A model generated the notes under the pieces. It ran no database searches. It saw nothing but the letters and a program-made list of their open reading frames with translations, and was not told the origin of the DNA. Positions 33,931 to 43,211 of a DNA stretch of 64,000 nucleotides are shown piece after piece. Every line of letters begins with the position of its first letter. Positions within the stretch are counted from its first letter, which is position 1. The position numbers and the translations under genes were made by a program. The DNA comes from G965195345 sp965277775 (lineage in GTDB: Bacteria > Pseudomonadota > Gammaproteobacteria > CAKMZV01): NCBI GenBank assembly GCA_965277775.1, contig OZ255843.1, positions 682,001-746,000 of the forward strand. Direction: 5' to 3'.

Positions 33931-35319
33931 TTAACGTTTCTTCCAAATCGTTTTATCTGGCATATCTTCTAAAATAATGCCTTGATTACTGAGTTGCTGA
34001 CGTATGCTATCGGCTAAGGCATAATCACGGTTGGCTTTGGCCTCTTGCCTTTGTTCTATTGCTTGCTCTATGGCTGCGGCATCGACAACATCGTTTTTCT
34101 GTAACAACTGAAACCAAACATTGGGCTCATAGGTGAATAATCCCAATCGTTGTCCGCATTCAATCAAAGTTGCCCATAGTTTTGGTTGCATTGAGCCTTC
34201 GGCTTTACGTAATTCGTGTGCCAATTGGTGTAAATAACTCAATGCTTGAGGGGTATTTAGATCGTTTAGCAGATGTTGCTCAAATTCTGCACATTTATGT
34301 TGCATACATTCAGTTTCTGACGCGATATTTGCACTTTGTGTGTCTACCAAGGCCTGATATAAAGCGTCTAAGGCTGATTTGGCCTGCCTGATGGCATCAA
34401 TATTCCAAGCTAAAGGTTTGCGATAATGCGTTGACAACAACACATAGCGAATGGTTTCGCCTGTATGGGCATCCAATAATTCATTGACAGTGAAAATATT
34501 GCCAATTGATTTGGACATTTTTTCACCACTAAAAGTAATGTAGCCGTTATGCACCCAATAATTTGAAAACTCAGGCAGACCACTGGCACAACAACTCTGA
34601 GCACGCTCATTTTCATGGTGCGGAAACTGTAAATCCAAGCCGCCACCGTGAATGTCTATGCAATCGGACAATAAATGTTGCGCCATGGCAGAACACTCTA
34701 AATGCCAGCCTGGACGACCAAATCCCCACGGACTATCCCAACCAGGCTGATCACCGGTTGATGGCTTCCATAGCACAAAATCTAAGGGGGATTTTTTATA
34801 ATCAGCGACCTCAACACGCATGCCCGCGCGTAAATCCTCTAACTTGCGACCCGATAAGGCCCCATAGTCAGGCATTTTCTCAATTGAAAAGATCACATGA
34901 TCCTGCGCTTGATAGGCCACATTTTTATCCAAAAGGCGCTGTATCAGATCGATCATTTGAGGAATGAACGCCGTTGCTTTGGGTTCAAATGACGGGTTAA
35001 GTACATTCAATTGCTTCAAATTGTCGTGATATGACTGGGTAAATTGTTGCGCAATCTGTTGGGTTGATGTTTTTTGTTGCTGGGCTTTGGCAATGATTTT
35101 GTCATCAATGTCGGTGATATTTCGCACATAAGTGACTTGCTCATAGTGGCGCATTAACAAGCGATAAAGCACATCAAATACAATGGCAGGTCGTGCATTG
35201 CCAACATGAATATGGTCATAAACGGTTGGACCACAAACGTACATCTCAACCCGCTTTGGATTGATCGGTTTAAACGTTTCTACGGCATTGGATTTTGTGT
35301 TATAGAGTTTTAGATTCAT
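33931..35319 (-). CDS. cysS: Cysteinyl-tRNA synthetase
   Basis: 462 residues, typical for this class I synthetase. The HIGH-type signature is in VCGPTVYDHIHVGNARP, with the zinc-binding Cys at its start. WHLECSAMA and PHHENERAQS supply further zinc ligands, and the KMSKS loop is GEKMSKSIGN. The ATG overlaps the stop of the upstream dihydroorotase gene by 4 bases (ATGA), so it is the last gene of the argS to cysS run. Co-transcription with dihydroorotase and hisI is unusual. Confidence 0.97.
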   Translation of the reverse strand: MNLKLYNTKSNAVETFKPINPKRVEMYVCGPTVYDHIHVGNARPAIVFDVLYRLLMRHYEQVTYVRNITDIDDKIIAKAQQQKTSTQQIAQQFTQSYHDNLKQLNVLNPSFEPKATAFIPQMIDLIQRLLDKNVAYQAQDHVIFSIEKMPDYGALSGRKLEDLRAGMRVEVADYKKSPLDFVLWKPSTGDQPGWDSPWGFGRPGWHLECSAMAQHLLSDCIDIHGGGLDLQFPHHENERAQSCCASGLPEFSNYWVHNGYITFSGEKMSKSIGNIFTVNELLDAHTGETIRYVLLSTHYRKPLAWNIDAIRQAKSALDALYQALVDTQSANIASETECMQHKCAEFEQHLLNDLNTPQALSYLHQLAHELRKAEGSMQPKLWATLIECGQRLGLFTYEPNVWFQLLQKNDVVDAAAIEQAIEQRQEAKANRDYALADSIRQQLSNQGIILEDMPDKTIWKKR

Positions 35320-36650
35320 CGTTGCAAACCAAAATTTATTTTTTGTCCTTTGATTGACGCATCAATCATCCCCTGTTGGTAAACCCTATGACCATTGACA
35401 AAAGTTGACAGCACCGACGTTCGAAGTTGTTTGCCGTGAAATGGCGTCCAACCACATTTACTCAAAGCTTGTTTATGATCTACTTGATAGGACTTTTTCA
35501 TATCTAATAAGCATAAATCGGCCCAATAACCTTCACGAATAAATCCGCGATTTATGATGTTGTAACGGATGGCAACATTGTGCGCTGACTTTTCAATTAA
35601 TTGGGGCAAGCTCAACAGCCCATCGTGTACCATCTCACACAACAAAGGCAGGGTTTCTTGGAGCAAGGGAAGTCCAGATGGCACATTGAAATAATCTTGC
35701 TGTTTTTCGGCCCATGTGTGTGGGGCATGGTCGGTGGCAACAACATCAATACGACCTTCGACCAGCGCCTGCTGAATGGCTCGCCGGTCTTGAGCCGTTT
35801 TGATGGCTGGATTACATTTAATGAGGCCTTGACCTTGTGCATAATCTTCATCACATAGGCTTAGGTGGTGCACACAAGCCTCTGCAGTAATGTTTTTTTG
35901 GGCCAAGGCGACGTTGCTGAACAGTTGACATTCTTCCAAGGTTGAAATATGCAGTATGTGTAACTGTGTATCATGTTTTTGCGCCATTTCCATGGCCTTT
36001 CGTGTTGAGTTTATGCACGCTTGACGGTCTCGAATATTCGGGTGTTCGGCCATAGGCACCTTCTCACCATAGCGTTGTCGCCAAAGTTTTTCATGGCTTT
36101 TTATTCGCGCATCGTCTTCACAATGCGTCGCAATTAAGGTCGGGGCGTGGGCGAATATCTTTTCTAAAGCGCTATCGTCATCAACGAGTAAATGCCCCGT
36201 TGAAGAACCCATGAAAATCTTAACGCCTGCGGCCTGCCCAACTTTTAACGTTTTTATCGCCTCAATATTATGATTGTTTGTCCCCAAATAAAACGCATAG
36301 TTGGCCACCGATGTCTGTGCGGCAATGGCATATTTTTGCGCCAATGTCTGATGATCTAATGTTGCTGGAATGGTGTTGGGCATTTCCATGAAGGAGGTCA
36401 CCCCGCCTGCTACTGCAGCTTGTGATTCGTGCTGTATGTCTGCTTTGTGAGTCAATCCGGGCTCTCTAAAATGCACTTGGTCATCAATCATACCCGGCAC
36501 CAAATACAAGCCTTTACAATCAATTTCTTGGACGTTTTTAGCCGTCTTTTTATCGATGCCTTCAATGCGTCCATTCAGCACTAATAGGTCGCCCTCAATG
36601 CACTGTCCTTCGTTGACTATTTTGGCGTTTTTAAAATGCAAATCAATCAT
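35316..36650 (-). CDS. pyrC: Dihydroorotase, class I type (DDQVH variant)
   Basis: I start at the ATG at 36650 (MIDLHFKNAKIVNEG, 444 residues), since the family begins here; upstream in-frame codons to 36731 encode non-conserved sequence inside hisI. The amidohydrolase motif is PGMIDDQVHFREPGLTHKAD: the first His of the usual HxH is Gln, a variant I recall from some dihydroorotases of other phyla. The carbamylated Lys is in GVKIFMGSSTGHLL, metal His in IATHCEDD and LHILHIST, and catalytic Asp in VATDHAPHTWAEK. It interconverts carbamoyl-aspartate and dihydroorotate in pyrimidine synthesis. It overlaps hisI by 8 bases and cysS by 4. An allantoinase or hydantoinase role is less likely. Confidence 0.85.
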   Translation of the reverse strand: MIDLHFKNAKIVNEGQCIEGDLLVLNGRIEGIDKKTAKNVQEIDCKGLYLVPGMIDDQVHFREPGLTHKADIQHESQAAVAGGVTSFMEMPNTIPATLDHQTLAQKYAIAAQTSVANYAFYLGTNNHNIEAIKTLKVGQAAGVKIFMGSSTGHLLVDDDSALEKIFAHAPTLIATHCEDDARIKSHEKLWRQRYGEKVPMAEHPNIRDRQACINSTRKAMEMAQKHDTQLHILHISTLEECQLFSNVALAQKNITAEACVHHLSLCDEDYAQGQGLIKCNPAIKTAQDRRAIQQALVEGRIDVVATDHAPHTWAEKQQDYFNVPSGLPLLQETLPLLCEMVHDGLLSLPQLIEKSAHNVAIRYNIINRGFIREGYWADLCLLDMKKSYQVDHKQALSKCGWTPFHGKQLRTSVLSTFVNGHRVYQQGMIDASIKGQKINFGLQR

Positions 36651-37041
36651 CTTTTTTTGCACCCTGATGATCCATCTGCCAGAAAAAACAACTGGGCCGA
36701 AGGGTATGACAAGCAACACCTTGTTGATCAACTAAGGCCAGTAAAGCATCACCGTCACAATCGGCAAACATTTTTTTTAATTGTTGAATATGCCCACTCT
36801 CCTCTCCCTTAAGCCAGAGTTTCTGGCGCGAACGAGACCAATAGCACATTTGATTCGTTGTCAATGTTTGTTCGAGACTCTGCCTATTCATCCAGGCCAA
36901 CATCAGAACCTCTTTGGTGTCATACTGTTGGGTAATAACAGGCACTAAGCCCGCCTCATTAAAGTGTAATGCCTCTATGAATTGATTCAGCGCAACGGCC
37001 ATCTGCCCAACGCCTTCATTCGCTTTGAAAAAATCACCCAT
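36643..37041 (-). CDS. hisI: Phosphoribosyl-AMP cyclohydrolase
   Basis: 132 residues, the single-domain HisI form without the HisE pyrophosphohydrolase. Motifs: GLVPVITQQYDTKEVLMLAW, CYWSRSRQKLWLKGEESGH, the metal site DCDGDALLALV and the zinc-binding GVACHTLRPSCFF. It opens the purine ring of PR-AMP in histidine synthesis. It is separated from other his genes and embedded between a SPOR-domain gene (4 bases upstream) and dihydroorotase. The first 28 residues before the core are a slightly long N-terminal extension. Confidence 0.93.
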   Translation of the reverse strand: MGDFFKANEGVGQMAVALNQFIEALHFNEAGLVPVITQQYDTKEVLMLAWMNRQSLEQTLTTNQMCYWSRSRQKLWLKGEESGHIQQLKKMFADCDGDALLALVDQQGVACHTLRPSCFFWQMDHQGAKKDD

Positions 37042-37045
37042 CCTG

Positions 37046-37564
37046 TTATTGCCCCACGCGTTGCTTGTGCACCAATGTATCTAAACCATAATTAACCGCT
37101 TGTGAGCGAAATAAATTCATTTTGCGTTTGGATTCAAACCAGCCTGAATATATTCGAAATCGTTCACCATATTTGGTTTGATGTGCCTCTATGTTGAATT
37201 CGTGAAAATCTTTGAGGCGCGCTACCTCAGTGAGTGCGGCTTGTTGTGACTTCAGCGAAGCAATGCGAATGCGGTAACGGTACTTAGGGCCCGTCTCAGC
37301 CACGACTTCAACCGTACTTTCTTGGTTATTCAACGCTTCATAAAAGGCGAAGTTGTTGTTTTGGTTTTCCGTTTGAGCCGTTTGTTCAGAGCGCAATGAT
37401 TTTGCCAAGTACACTTGCACCAAAATCAACATCGATATTGCCAGTATAAGCACCCAAAAAGGCCAAGCTTTGCGGCTCAGAAAATGCGGCCACTCAATGG
37501 CACCTATAATTTGAATGACAGACGGTGTTGGCAAGTCTTTTGCTGATGGTCGATCGTTTACCAT
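37046..37564 (-). CDS. SPOR-domain membrane protein (FtsN/DedD-like)
   Basis: 172 residues: a short cytoplasmic N-terminus, one transmembrane helix (FWVLILAISMLILVQVYLA, residues about 36-54), a polar linker, and a C-terminal SPOR domain (RYRIRIASLKSQQAALTEVA through FRIYSGWFESKRK). SPOR domains bind denuded glycan at the division septum. A SPOR gene just downstream of argS is common in gammaproteobacteria, where it is often annotated as FtsN-like. Whether it is the essential FtsN cannot be told from here. Confidence 0.85.
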   Translation of the reverse strand: MVNDRPSAKDLPTPSVIQIIGAIEWPHFLSRKAWPFWVLILAISMLILVQVYLAKSLRSEQTAQTENQNNNFAFYEALNNQESTVEVVAETGPKYRYRIRIASLKSQQAALTEVARLKDFHEFNIEAHQTKYGERFRIYSGWFESKRKMNLFRSQAVNYGLDTLVHKQRVGQ

Positions 37565-37638
37565 TTAAAAATGAATCCGTTAAATTCTAACATTATGAGT
37601 CATTCTGCTCGACTGATCACTGATTTTGGACGCCATGA

Positions 37639-39396
37639 CTACATTTTCTCTAAGGGTTTAACGCCCAAAATATTTAGACCATTACTGAGTACCCAACGAA
37701 CCCCCAGCAGCAGTGCCATTCGGCTGTTTCGTTGCGCCACATCGTCAACCAAAATGGGCGTCGCATTGTAATAACTGTGGACATTGGTCGCAACTTCACG
37801 TAATAAATGCGCCAGATTATGCACTTCTAATTGCAGAGCATACCGCTCGATTAATTGGGGGAAACGCCTAATTTGCATGAGCAATGCCAGCTCTATTTCA
37901 CTGTTTAATAGCGACATCTGCGCATCGTTTGGTACAGTAACACACCAGCTTGGCTCCACCTTGAGCAATTTTTCTTGCAAAGAACAAATCCTTGCATGGG
38001 CATATTGAATGTAATACATGGGATTTTCATTTGATTTTTCTACAGCCAATTGCAAATCAAAAACCATATGCTGTTCTGGTTTGCGCACCGCATAGAAAAA
38101 ACGAGCAGCGTCATTACCGACCTCATCTCGAAGCAAGCGTAATGTGACAAATTGCCCGCCTCGTGTGGTCATGGGCAGTTTTTCCTGGCCTCTATAGAGC
38201 GCAGCAAACTGTACCAATAAAATTTTCAAACGATCGGCATCATAATCCAATGCTTTGAGTGCTGATTTAACACGTGGCACATAACCATGATGGTCTGCCC
38301 CCCAAATATTTATGAGCGTGTCATAACCTCGATCTAATTTGTTTGTATGATACGCAATGTCGGATGCAAAATACGTCTTTATGCCATTTTCACGCACCAC
38401 CACTCGGTCTTTCTCATCACCAAATTGCGTTGATTTAAACCACCAAGCACCGTCTTGTTCGTACAATAAATCCTTTTGCCTTAAGCGCTCGATCAGATCG
38501 TCTATACATTTTTCATCGATTAGGTGTTGCTCACTGAACCATTGATCAAATGAGACCCCAAATTCATCTAAGTCTTGTTGGATTTCTTGCAATATTTCTG
38601 TCAATGAAAAGGTCTGTAGTTGCGCAAATAGATTTGCACCTAATAACAATTTCCCTTGGGCAATAACGGCATCAATGTATTTTTCTTTATCCCCGCCCTC
38701 AGCCTCATCTTTCCCACATTTTGCTAATACTTGGTCAACATCGTGTTGAAAAGTGTCTGCGTATGTTTGCCGTAATTTTTGGGCGATGTCTTTAATGTAT
38801 GCCCCTTGGTAGGCATTACTGGGTAAAGTTTTACAACCCAAATATCGTAGCCAAACCGAAACAGCTAAGATCATCATTTGCCGTCCTGCATCATTGACAT
38901 AGTATTCACTGTCAACATCATGCCCTGCGGCTTTTAACAACGCGGTTAATGAGGCACCATAAGCCGCCCCTCGGCCGTGTCCCACGTGTAGTGGACCCGT
39001 TGGATTGGCCGATACGTACTCTACCAGTATTTTCTGTTTTTTCGATGTATTTGGCGCTGCATAGCCGTATTGCTCGCGTTCATTCAAAGCGTCAATCAAC
39101 CCTTGATAACGCTGAGTATTATTGAGAAATATGTTGATAAAACCTGGACCTGCAATTTCTATGTGACGCACTTCTGCAATCAAATGGTCGTTGAGTTGTT
39201 CGACAATGGCTTGTGCTATGTCATAAGGTTTTTGTTTTAAATGTTTACTTAAAACCAGGGCAATATTGCATGCGAGATCCCCATGAGATTTATTTTTAGC
39301 AAACTCAACGATAAATGCGGGAGATTGGACGAGACCATGTGCTTTGAACCAATCGATTAAGGTTGATTCAATCCATTGTTTGATGTTTTGATCCAT
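37639..39396 (-). CDS. argS: Arginyl-tRNA synthetase
   Basis: 585 residues. The HIGH-type signature is in YVSANPTGPLHVGHGRGA. The N-terminal Add-1 domain, which recognises the tRNA D-loop, is present (residues 1-110). The KMSK-equivalent region is KLPMTTRGGQFVTL, lacking a canonical KMSK as in many ArgRS. The C-terminal anticodon-binding domain ends LGVRWVLSNGLNILGVKPLEKM. It is the first well-supported gene of the argS-SPOR-hisI-pyrC-cysS run. Confidence 0.97.
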   Translation of the reverse strand: MDQNIKQWIESTLIDWFKAHGLVQSPAFIVEFAKNKSHGDLACNIALVLSKHLKQKPYDIAQAIVEQLNDHLIAEVRHIEIAGPGFINIFLNNTQRYQGLIDALNEREQYGYAAPNTSKKQKILVEYVSANPTGPLHVGHGRGAAYGASLTALLKAAGHDVDSEYYVNDAGRQMMILAVSVWLRYLGCKTLPSNAYQGAYIKDIAQKLRQTYADTFQHDVDQVLAKCGKDEAEGGDKEKYIDAVIAQGKLLLGANLFAQLQTFSLTEILQEIQQDLDEFGVSFDQWFSEQHLIDEKCIDDLIERLRQKDLLYEQDGAWWFKSTQFGDEKDRVVVRENGIKTYFASDIAYHTNKLDRGYDTLINIWGADHHGYVPRVKSALKALDYDADRLKILLVQFAALYRGQEKLPMTTRGGQFVTLRLLRDEVGNDAARFFYAVRKPEQHMVFDLQLAVEKSNENPMYYIQYAHARICSLQEKLLKVEPSWCVTVPNDAQMSLLNSEIELALLMQIRRFPQLIERYALQLEVHNLAHLLREVATNVHSYYNATPILVDDVAQRNSRMALLLGVRWVLSNGLNILGVKPLEKM

Positions 39397-39409
39397 TGAG
39401 CCCTAGTTT

Positions 39410-39598
39410 TTAAAATAATGGGAATGCGCTGCCAAGAAAGTGCGCCAGCCCCCACAATATTGCAATGGCTAAACCACTGGCCAGCATCACCCATAAAAAC
39501 ACCCAATGAAAAGCAACCGACCTTCGGCTTATTTTTAATACCAACCACAGAATGACACTCAGGATGGCGATGAAAATCCAAAGACGAACGATTGACAT
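39410..39598 (-). CDS. Small two-helix membrane protein, unknown
   Basis: 62 residues, almost entirely two hydrophobic helices (LWIFIAILSVILWLVLKI and WVFLWVMLASGLAIAILWGL) separated by a basic loop, SRRSV. It lies 13 bases upstream of argS on the same strand. I do not recognise the family. There is no obvious ribosome-binding site. The helix-loop-helix pattern and lack of competing genes argue for a real gene, but short hydrophobic frames arise by chance. Confidence 0.4.
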   Translation of the reverse strand: MSIVRLWIFIAILSVILWLVLKISRRSVAFHWVFLWVMLASGLAIAILWGLAHFLGSAFPLF

Positions 39599-39712
39599 AG
39601 TTTAACTAATGTTTAAAAACCGACATTTTGTTACTGCCATTTTATCCCTTTCTGACCAGAATATTTAACTTGAATATTTCAAAAATTGAGGTTTGGGGCA
39701 AGCATTCAATTT

Positions 39713-40669
39713 TTACTGCATGCCCTCAAAGACTTCGCTGACAGAATCTTCAAAGTGTATTCTATGGATGGATTCTGCAACATAATGAGCAATGGATACA
39801 ATCCGAATTTTATTGAGTGTTTTCATTTTTTCTGACAATGGGATGGTATCCGATATGACCATCTCTTTTAGTGATGATTCTTTAAGATTCTCATAAGCAT
39901 TGCCCGATAATATTGGGTGTGTGCAATAGGCGCAGACTGATTTTGCACCGCGCTCTAATAAGGCATTGCTTGCCTTACATAAAGTGCCAGCCGTATCGAC
40001 CATATCGTCAACAATCACACAGTTTCTGTTCTCAATATCGCCAATGATGTTCATAACTTCAGAACTGTTGGGTTTGGGTCGGCGTTTGTCGATAATGGCC
40101 AATTCTGCATTGACACGCTTGGCGTATGCACGAGCACGAACTACACCGCCGACATCGGGTGAAACAATGATTGGCTTTTCAACACGGGCAATGATGTCCT
40201 CTGCAAAAACTGGCGAGGCATAAATATTGTCAACAGGTATATTAAAGAAGCCTTGAATTTGGTCTGCGTGTAAATCAACAGTTAAAACACGATCTGCACC
40301 CGCAATCGTCAGCGTATCGGCGACCAACTTGGCGCTAATGGGCACGCGAGCAGACCATGGACGTCTGTCTTGACGACTGAATCCATAGTACGGCAGTACG
40401 GCACTGATGCGTTTGGCTGATGACCGTTTAAAAGCGTCTATCATCACCAACATCTCCACCAAATTTTCCGAAGGATTGGGTACACAAGTCGGTTGAATGA
40501 TATAAACATCTTTGCCCCGAACCGATTGGTGAATTTCAAACATGATTTCACCATCGCTGAAGCGACCAACCTCGGATTTGCCCAAGGGCAATTTCAATTG
40601 GTCTGCCACTTTTTGGGCAAATGGAATATTAGAAGTTCCGGTAAATATTGCTATACTATATTCTGACAT
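39713..40669 (-). CDS. prs: Ribose-phosphate pyrophosphokinase
   Basis: 318 residues, standard. It makes PRPP from ribose 5-phosphate and ATP for nucleotide, histidine and NAD synthesis. Motifs: FTGTSNIPFAQKVAD, the flexible-loop RQDRRPWSARVPISAKLVA, and the PRPP-binding signature NCVIVDDMVDTAGTL. tRNA-Gln lies 37 bases upstream on the same strand, as in many gammaproteobacteria; in those, ispE usually sits on the far side of the tRNA and it is missing here. The rplY and pth genes that often follow prs are also missing. Confidence 0.97.
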   Translation of the reverse strand: MSEYSIAIFTGTSNIPFAQKVADQLKLPLGKSEVGRFSDGEIMFEIHQSVRGKDVYIIQPTCVPNPSENLVEMLVMIDAFKRSSAKRISAVLPYYGFSRQDRRPWSARVPISAKLVADTLTIAGADRVLTVDLHADQIQGFFNIPVDNIYASPVFAEDIIARVEKPIIVSPDVGGVVRARAYAKRVNAELAIIDKRRPKPNSSEVMNIIGDIENRNCVIVDDMVDTAGTLCKASNALLERGAKSVCAYCTHPILSGNAYENLKESSLKEMVISDTIPLSEKMKTLNKIRIVSIAHYVAESIHRIHFEDSVSEVFEGMQ

Positions 40670-40705
40670 ATCAATCGTATTGGCGTGGTTGCTCGAAATT
40701 GATTT

Positions 40706-40780
40706 TGGCTGGGCTGGTAGGATTCGAACCTACGCATGACGGGATCAAAACCCGCTGCCTTACCACTTGGCTACAGCCCA
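40706..40780 (-). tRNA. tRNA-Gln (anticodon TTG)
   Basis: A 75-base cloverleaf with encoded CCA. The acceptor begins TGGGCTG and pairs with the 3' arm CAGCCCA; the anticodon loop is TTTTGAT; the T-arm is GTAGGTTCGAATCCTAC. It lies immediately upstream of prs and has its own promoter. Confidence 0.95.
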
Positions 40781-40795
40781 ATTTTAGAAAGGGTA

Positions 40796-40824
40796 ATTAT
40801 CGTTTCTGAGACAAAAATCGTCAA
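40796..40824 (-). promoter_or_regulatory. Sigma-70 promoter for tRNA-Gln (and possibly prs)
   Basis: On the minus strand TTGACG (40824-40819), a 17-base spacer and GATAAT (40801-40796) end 15 bases before the tRNA. Confidence 0.72.
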
Positions 40825-40862
40825 GCGTTATTCACCCAAACATTCACGATTGATTGAACGAA

Positions 40863-40939
40863 TGGTCGGAGTGGAGGGATTCGAACCCCCGACCCATTGC
40901 TCCCAAAGCAATTGCGCTACCAAGCTGCGCTACACTCCG
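40863..40939 (-). tRNA. tRNA-Pro (anticodon TGG)
   Basis: A 77-base cloverleaf with encoded CCA, acceptor CGGAGTG/CACTCCG, anticodon loop TTTGGGA and T-arm GGGGGTTCGAATCCCTC. It is transcribed toward tRNA-Gln from the promoter at 40959-40987. Confidence 0.95.
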
Positions 40940-40958
40940 ATCGTTCAGAAGCGACAGT

Positions 40959-40987
40959 ATTCTAAGATTTAGCCACTTTTGTGTCAA
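40959..40987 (-). promoter_or_regulatory. Near-consensus sigma-70 promoter for tRNA-Pro
   Basis: TTGACA (40987-40982), a 17-base spacer and TAGAAT (40964-40959) on the minus strand lie 19 bases before tRNA-Pro. It shows that tRNA-Pro does not depend on the rRNA promoter. Confidence 0.82.
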
Positions 40988-41118
40988 GTTATGAACAAGC
41001 CTAAACAAAATGCTCATCTTACTGAAATCAATGTTACTATGCAGAAAACAATAATTGAATTAGAACGCCCATTTGTTTTTAGATTTTTTTTCAGGTTCTT
41101 AACCTTTTTCTATACATT

Positions 41119-41194
41119 TGGTGGAGCCAGGCGGGATCGAACCGCCGACCTCCTGCGTGCAAAGCAGGCGCTCTCCCAGCTGAGCTATGGCCCC
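41119..41194 (-). tRNA. tRNA-Ala (anticodon TGC)
   Basis: A 76-base cloverleaf with encoded CCA (GGGGCCA...CTCCACCA), anticodon loop TTTGCAC. It begins 7 bases past the pre-16S processing stem of the first 16S gene, as in a normal 16S-23S spacer, but no tRNA-Ile, 23S or 5S follows. Confidence 0.96.
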
Positions 41195-41201
41195 TGAGAA
41201 T

Positions 41202-41265
41202 AAATTTGGATACGTATTCCCATACATTCGTATGGAAAACACCATTTGAGGACACTCTATGAATC
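41202..41265 (-). other. 3' arm of the pre-16S processing stem (copy 1), with inserted hairpin
   Basis: The 16S trailer contains GTATCCAAATTT, perfectly complementary to the leader AAATTTGGATAC (42907-42918). Pairing continues inward between this region and 42880-42906 with only wobble or single mismatches. A small hairpin (CATAC-4-GTATG) interrupts the trailer arm. This is a standard RNase III substrate layout. Confidence 0.8.
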
Positions 41266-41294
41266 TTTACACAGTCCAGCTGTGTCTTTGTCGA

Positions 41295-42834
<1,540 letters not shown>

Positions 42835-43211
42835 TGTCTTTTACAACATTTGCCTTACTTAAAAAGTAAGGACTTCATTGACTCATAAAGTGCCCACAAA
42901 TAGTGTGTATCCAAATTTTTAAAGAACGTCTCAATCAATATCTAAAACAATACCAATTTCGAGGCGCGTATTATATAGCCTCATCCAGAAAACAACACAC
43001 TTTTAATGGCTCTTTTATCATTTATTTATTGCTTTCATTTTTTCAAGGCTATAAACATCGCTCAAAAAGCCAATAATCTATAAAATGGGTTGTGTTGACA
43101 ATCAGTCATTACTTTGATCGGATGACCGTAAATGGTGGTTTCAACACCATCACATTGGCAATCTGTGAGAAGATCATAAAATGATATTAATTCAGACCAG
43201 GCGCTTCAACA
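42835..43211. other. 16S copy 1 leader and upstream spacer
   Basis: 42835-43035 is the leader and promoter part of the repeat unit. 43036-43211 is AT-rich unique sequence between the rRNA promoter and the end of the GT-C gene. I see no gene or clear terminator there. Confidence 0.6.
42916..42975 (-). promoter_or_regulatory. rRNA promoter -10 and boxA of 16S copy 1
   Basis: On the minus strand the -10 TATAAT (42975-42970) is followed by a GC-rich discriminator, ACGCGCC, typical of stringently controlled rRNA promoters. The -35 is poor (GTGTTG at 17 bases is the best fit). About 42 bases further, GTTCTTTAAAAA (42927-42916) matches the boxA antitermination element. A perfect 8-bp leader hairpin, CCTTACTT-3-AAGTAAGG, is at 42853-42871. 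Confidence 0.8.

Noticed and set aside
40706..41194. tRNA cluster as a possible integration site for a mobile element
   Set aside because: No integrase, no partial tRNA duplication and no atypical genes next to the tRNAs.
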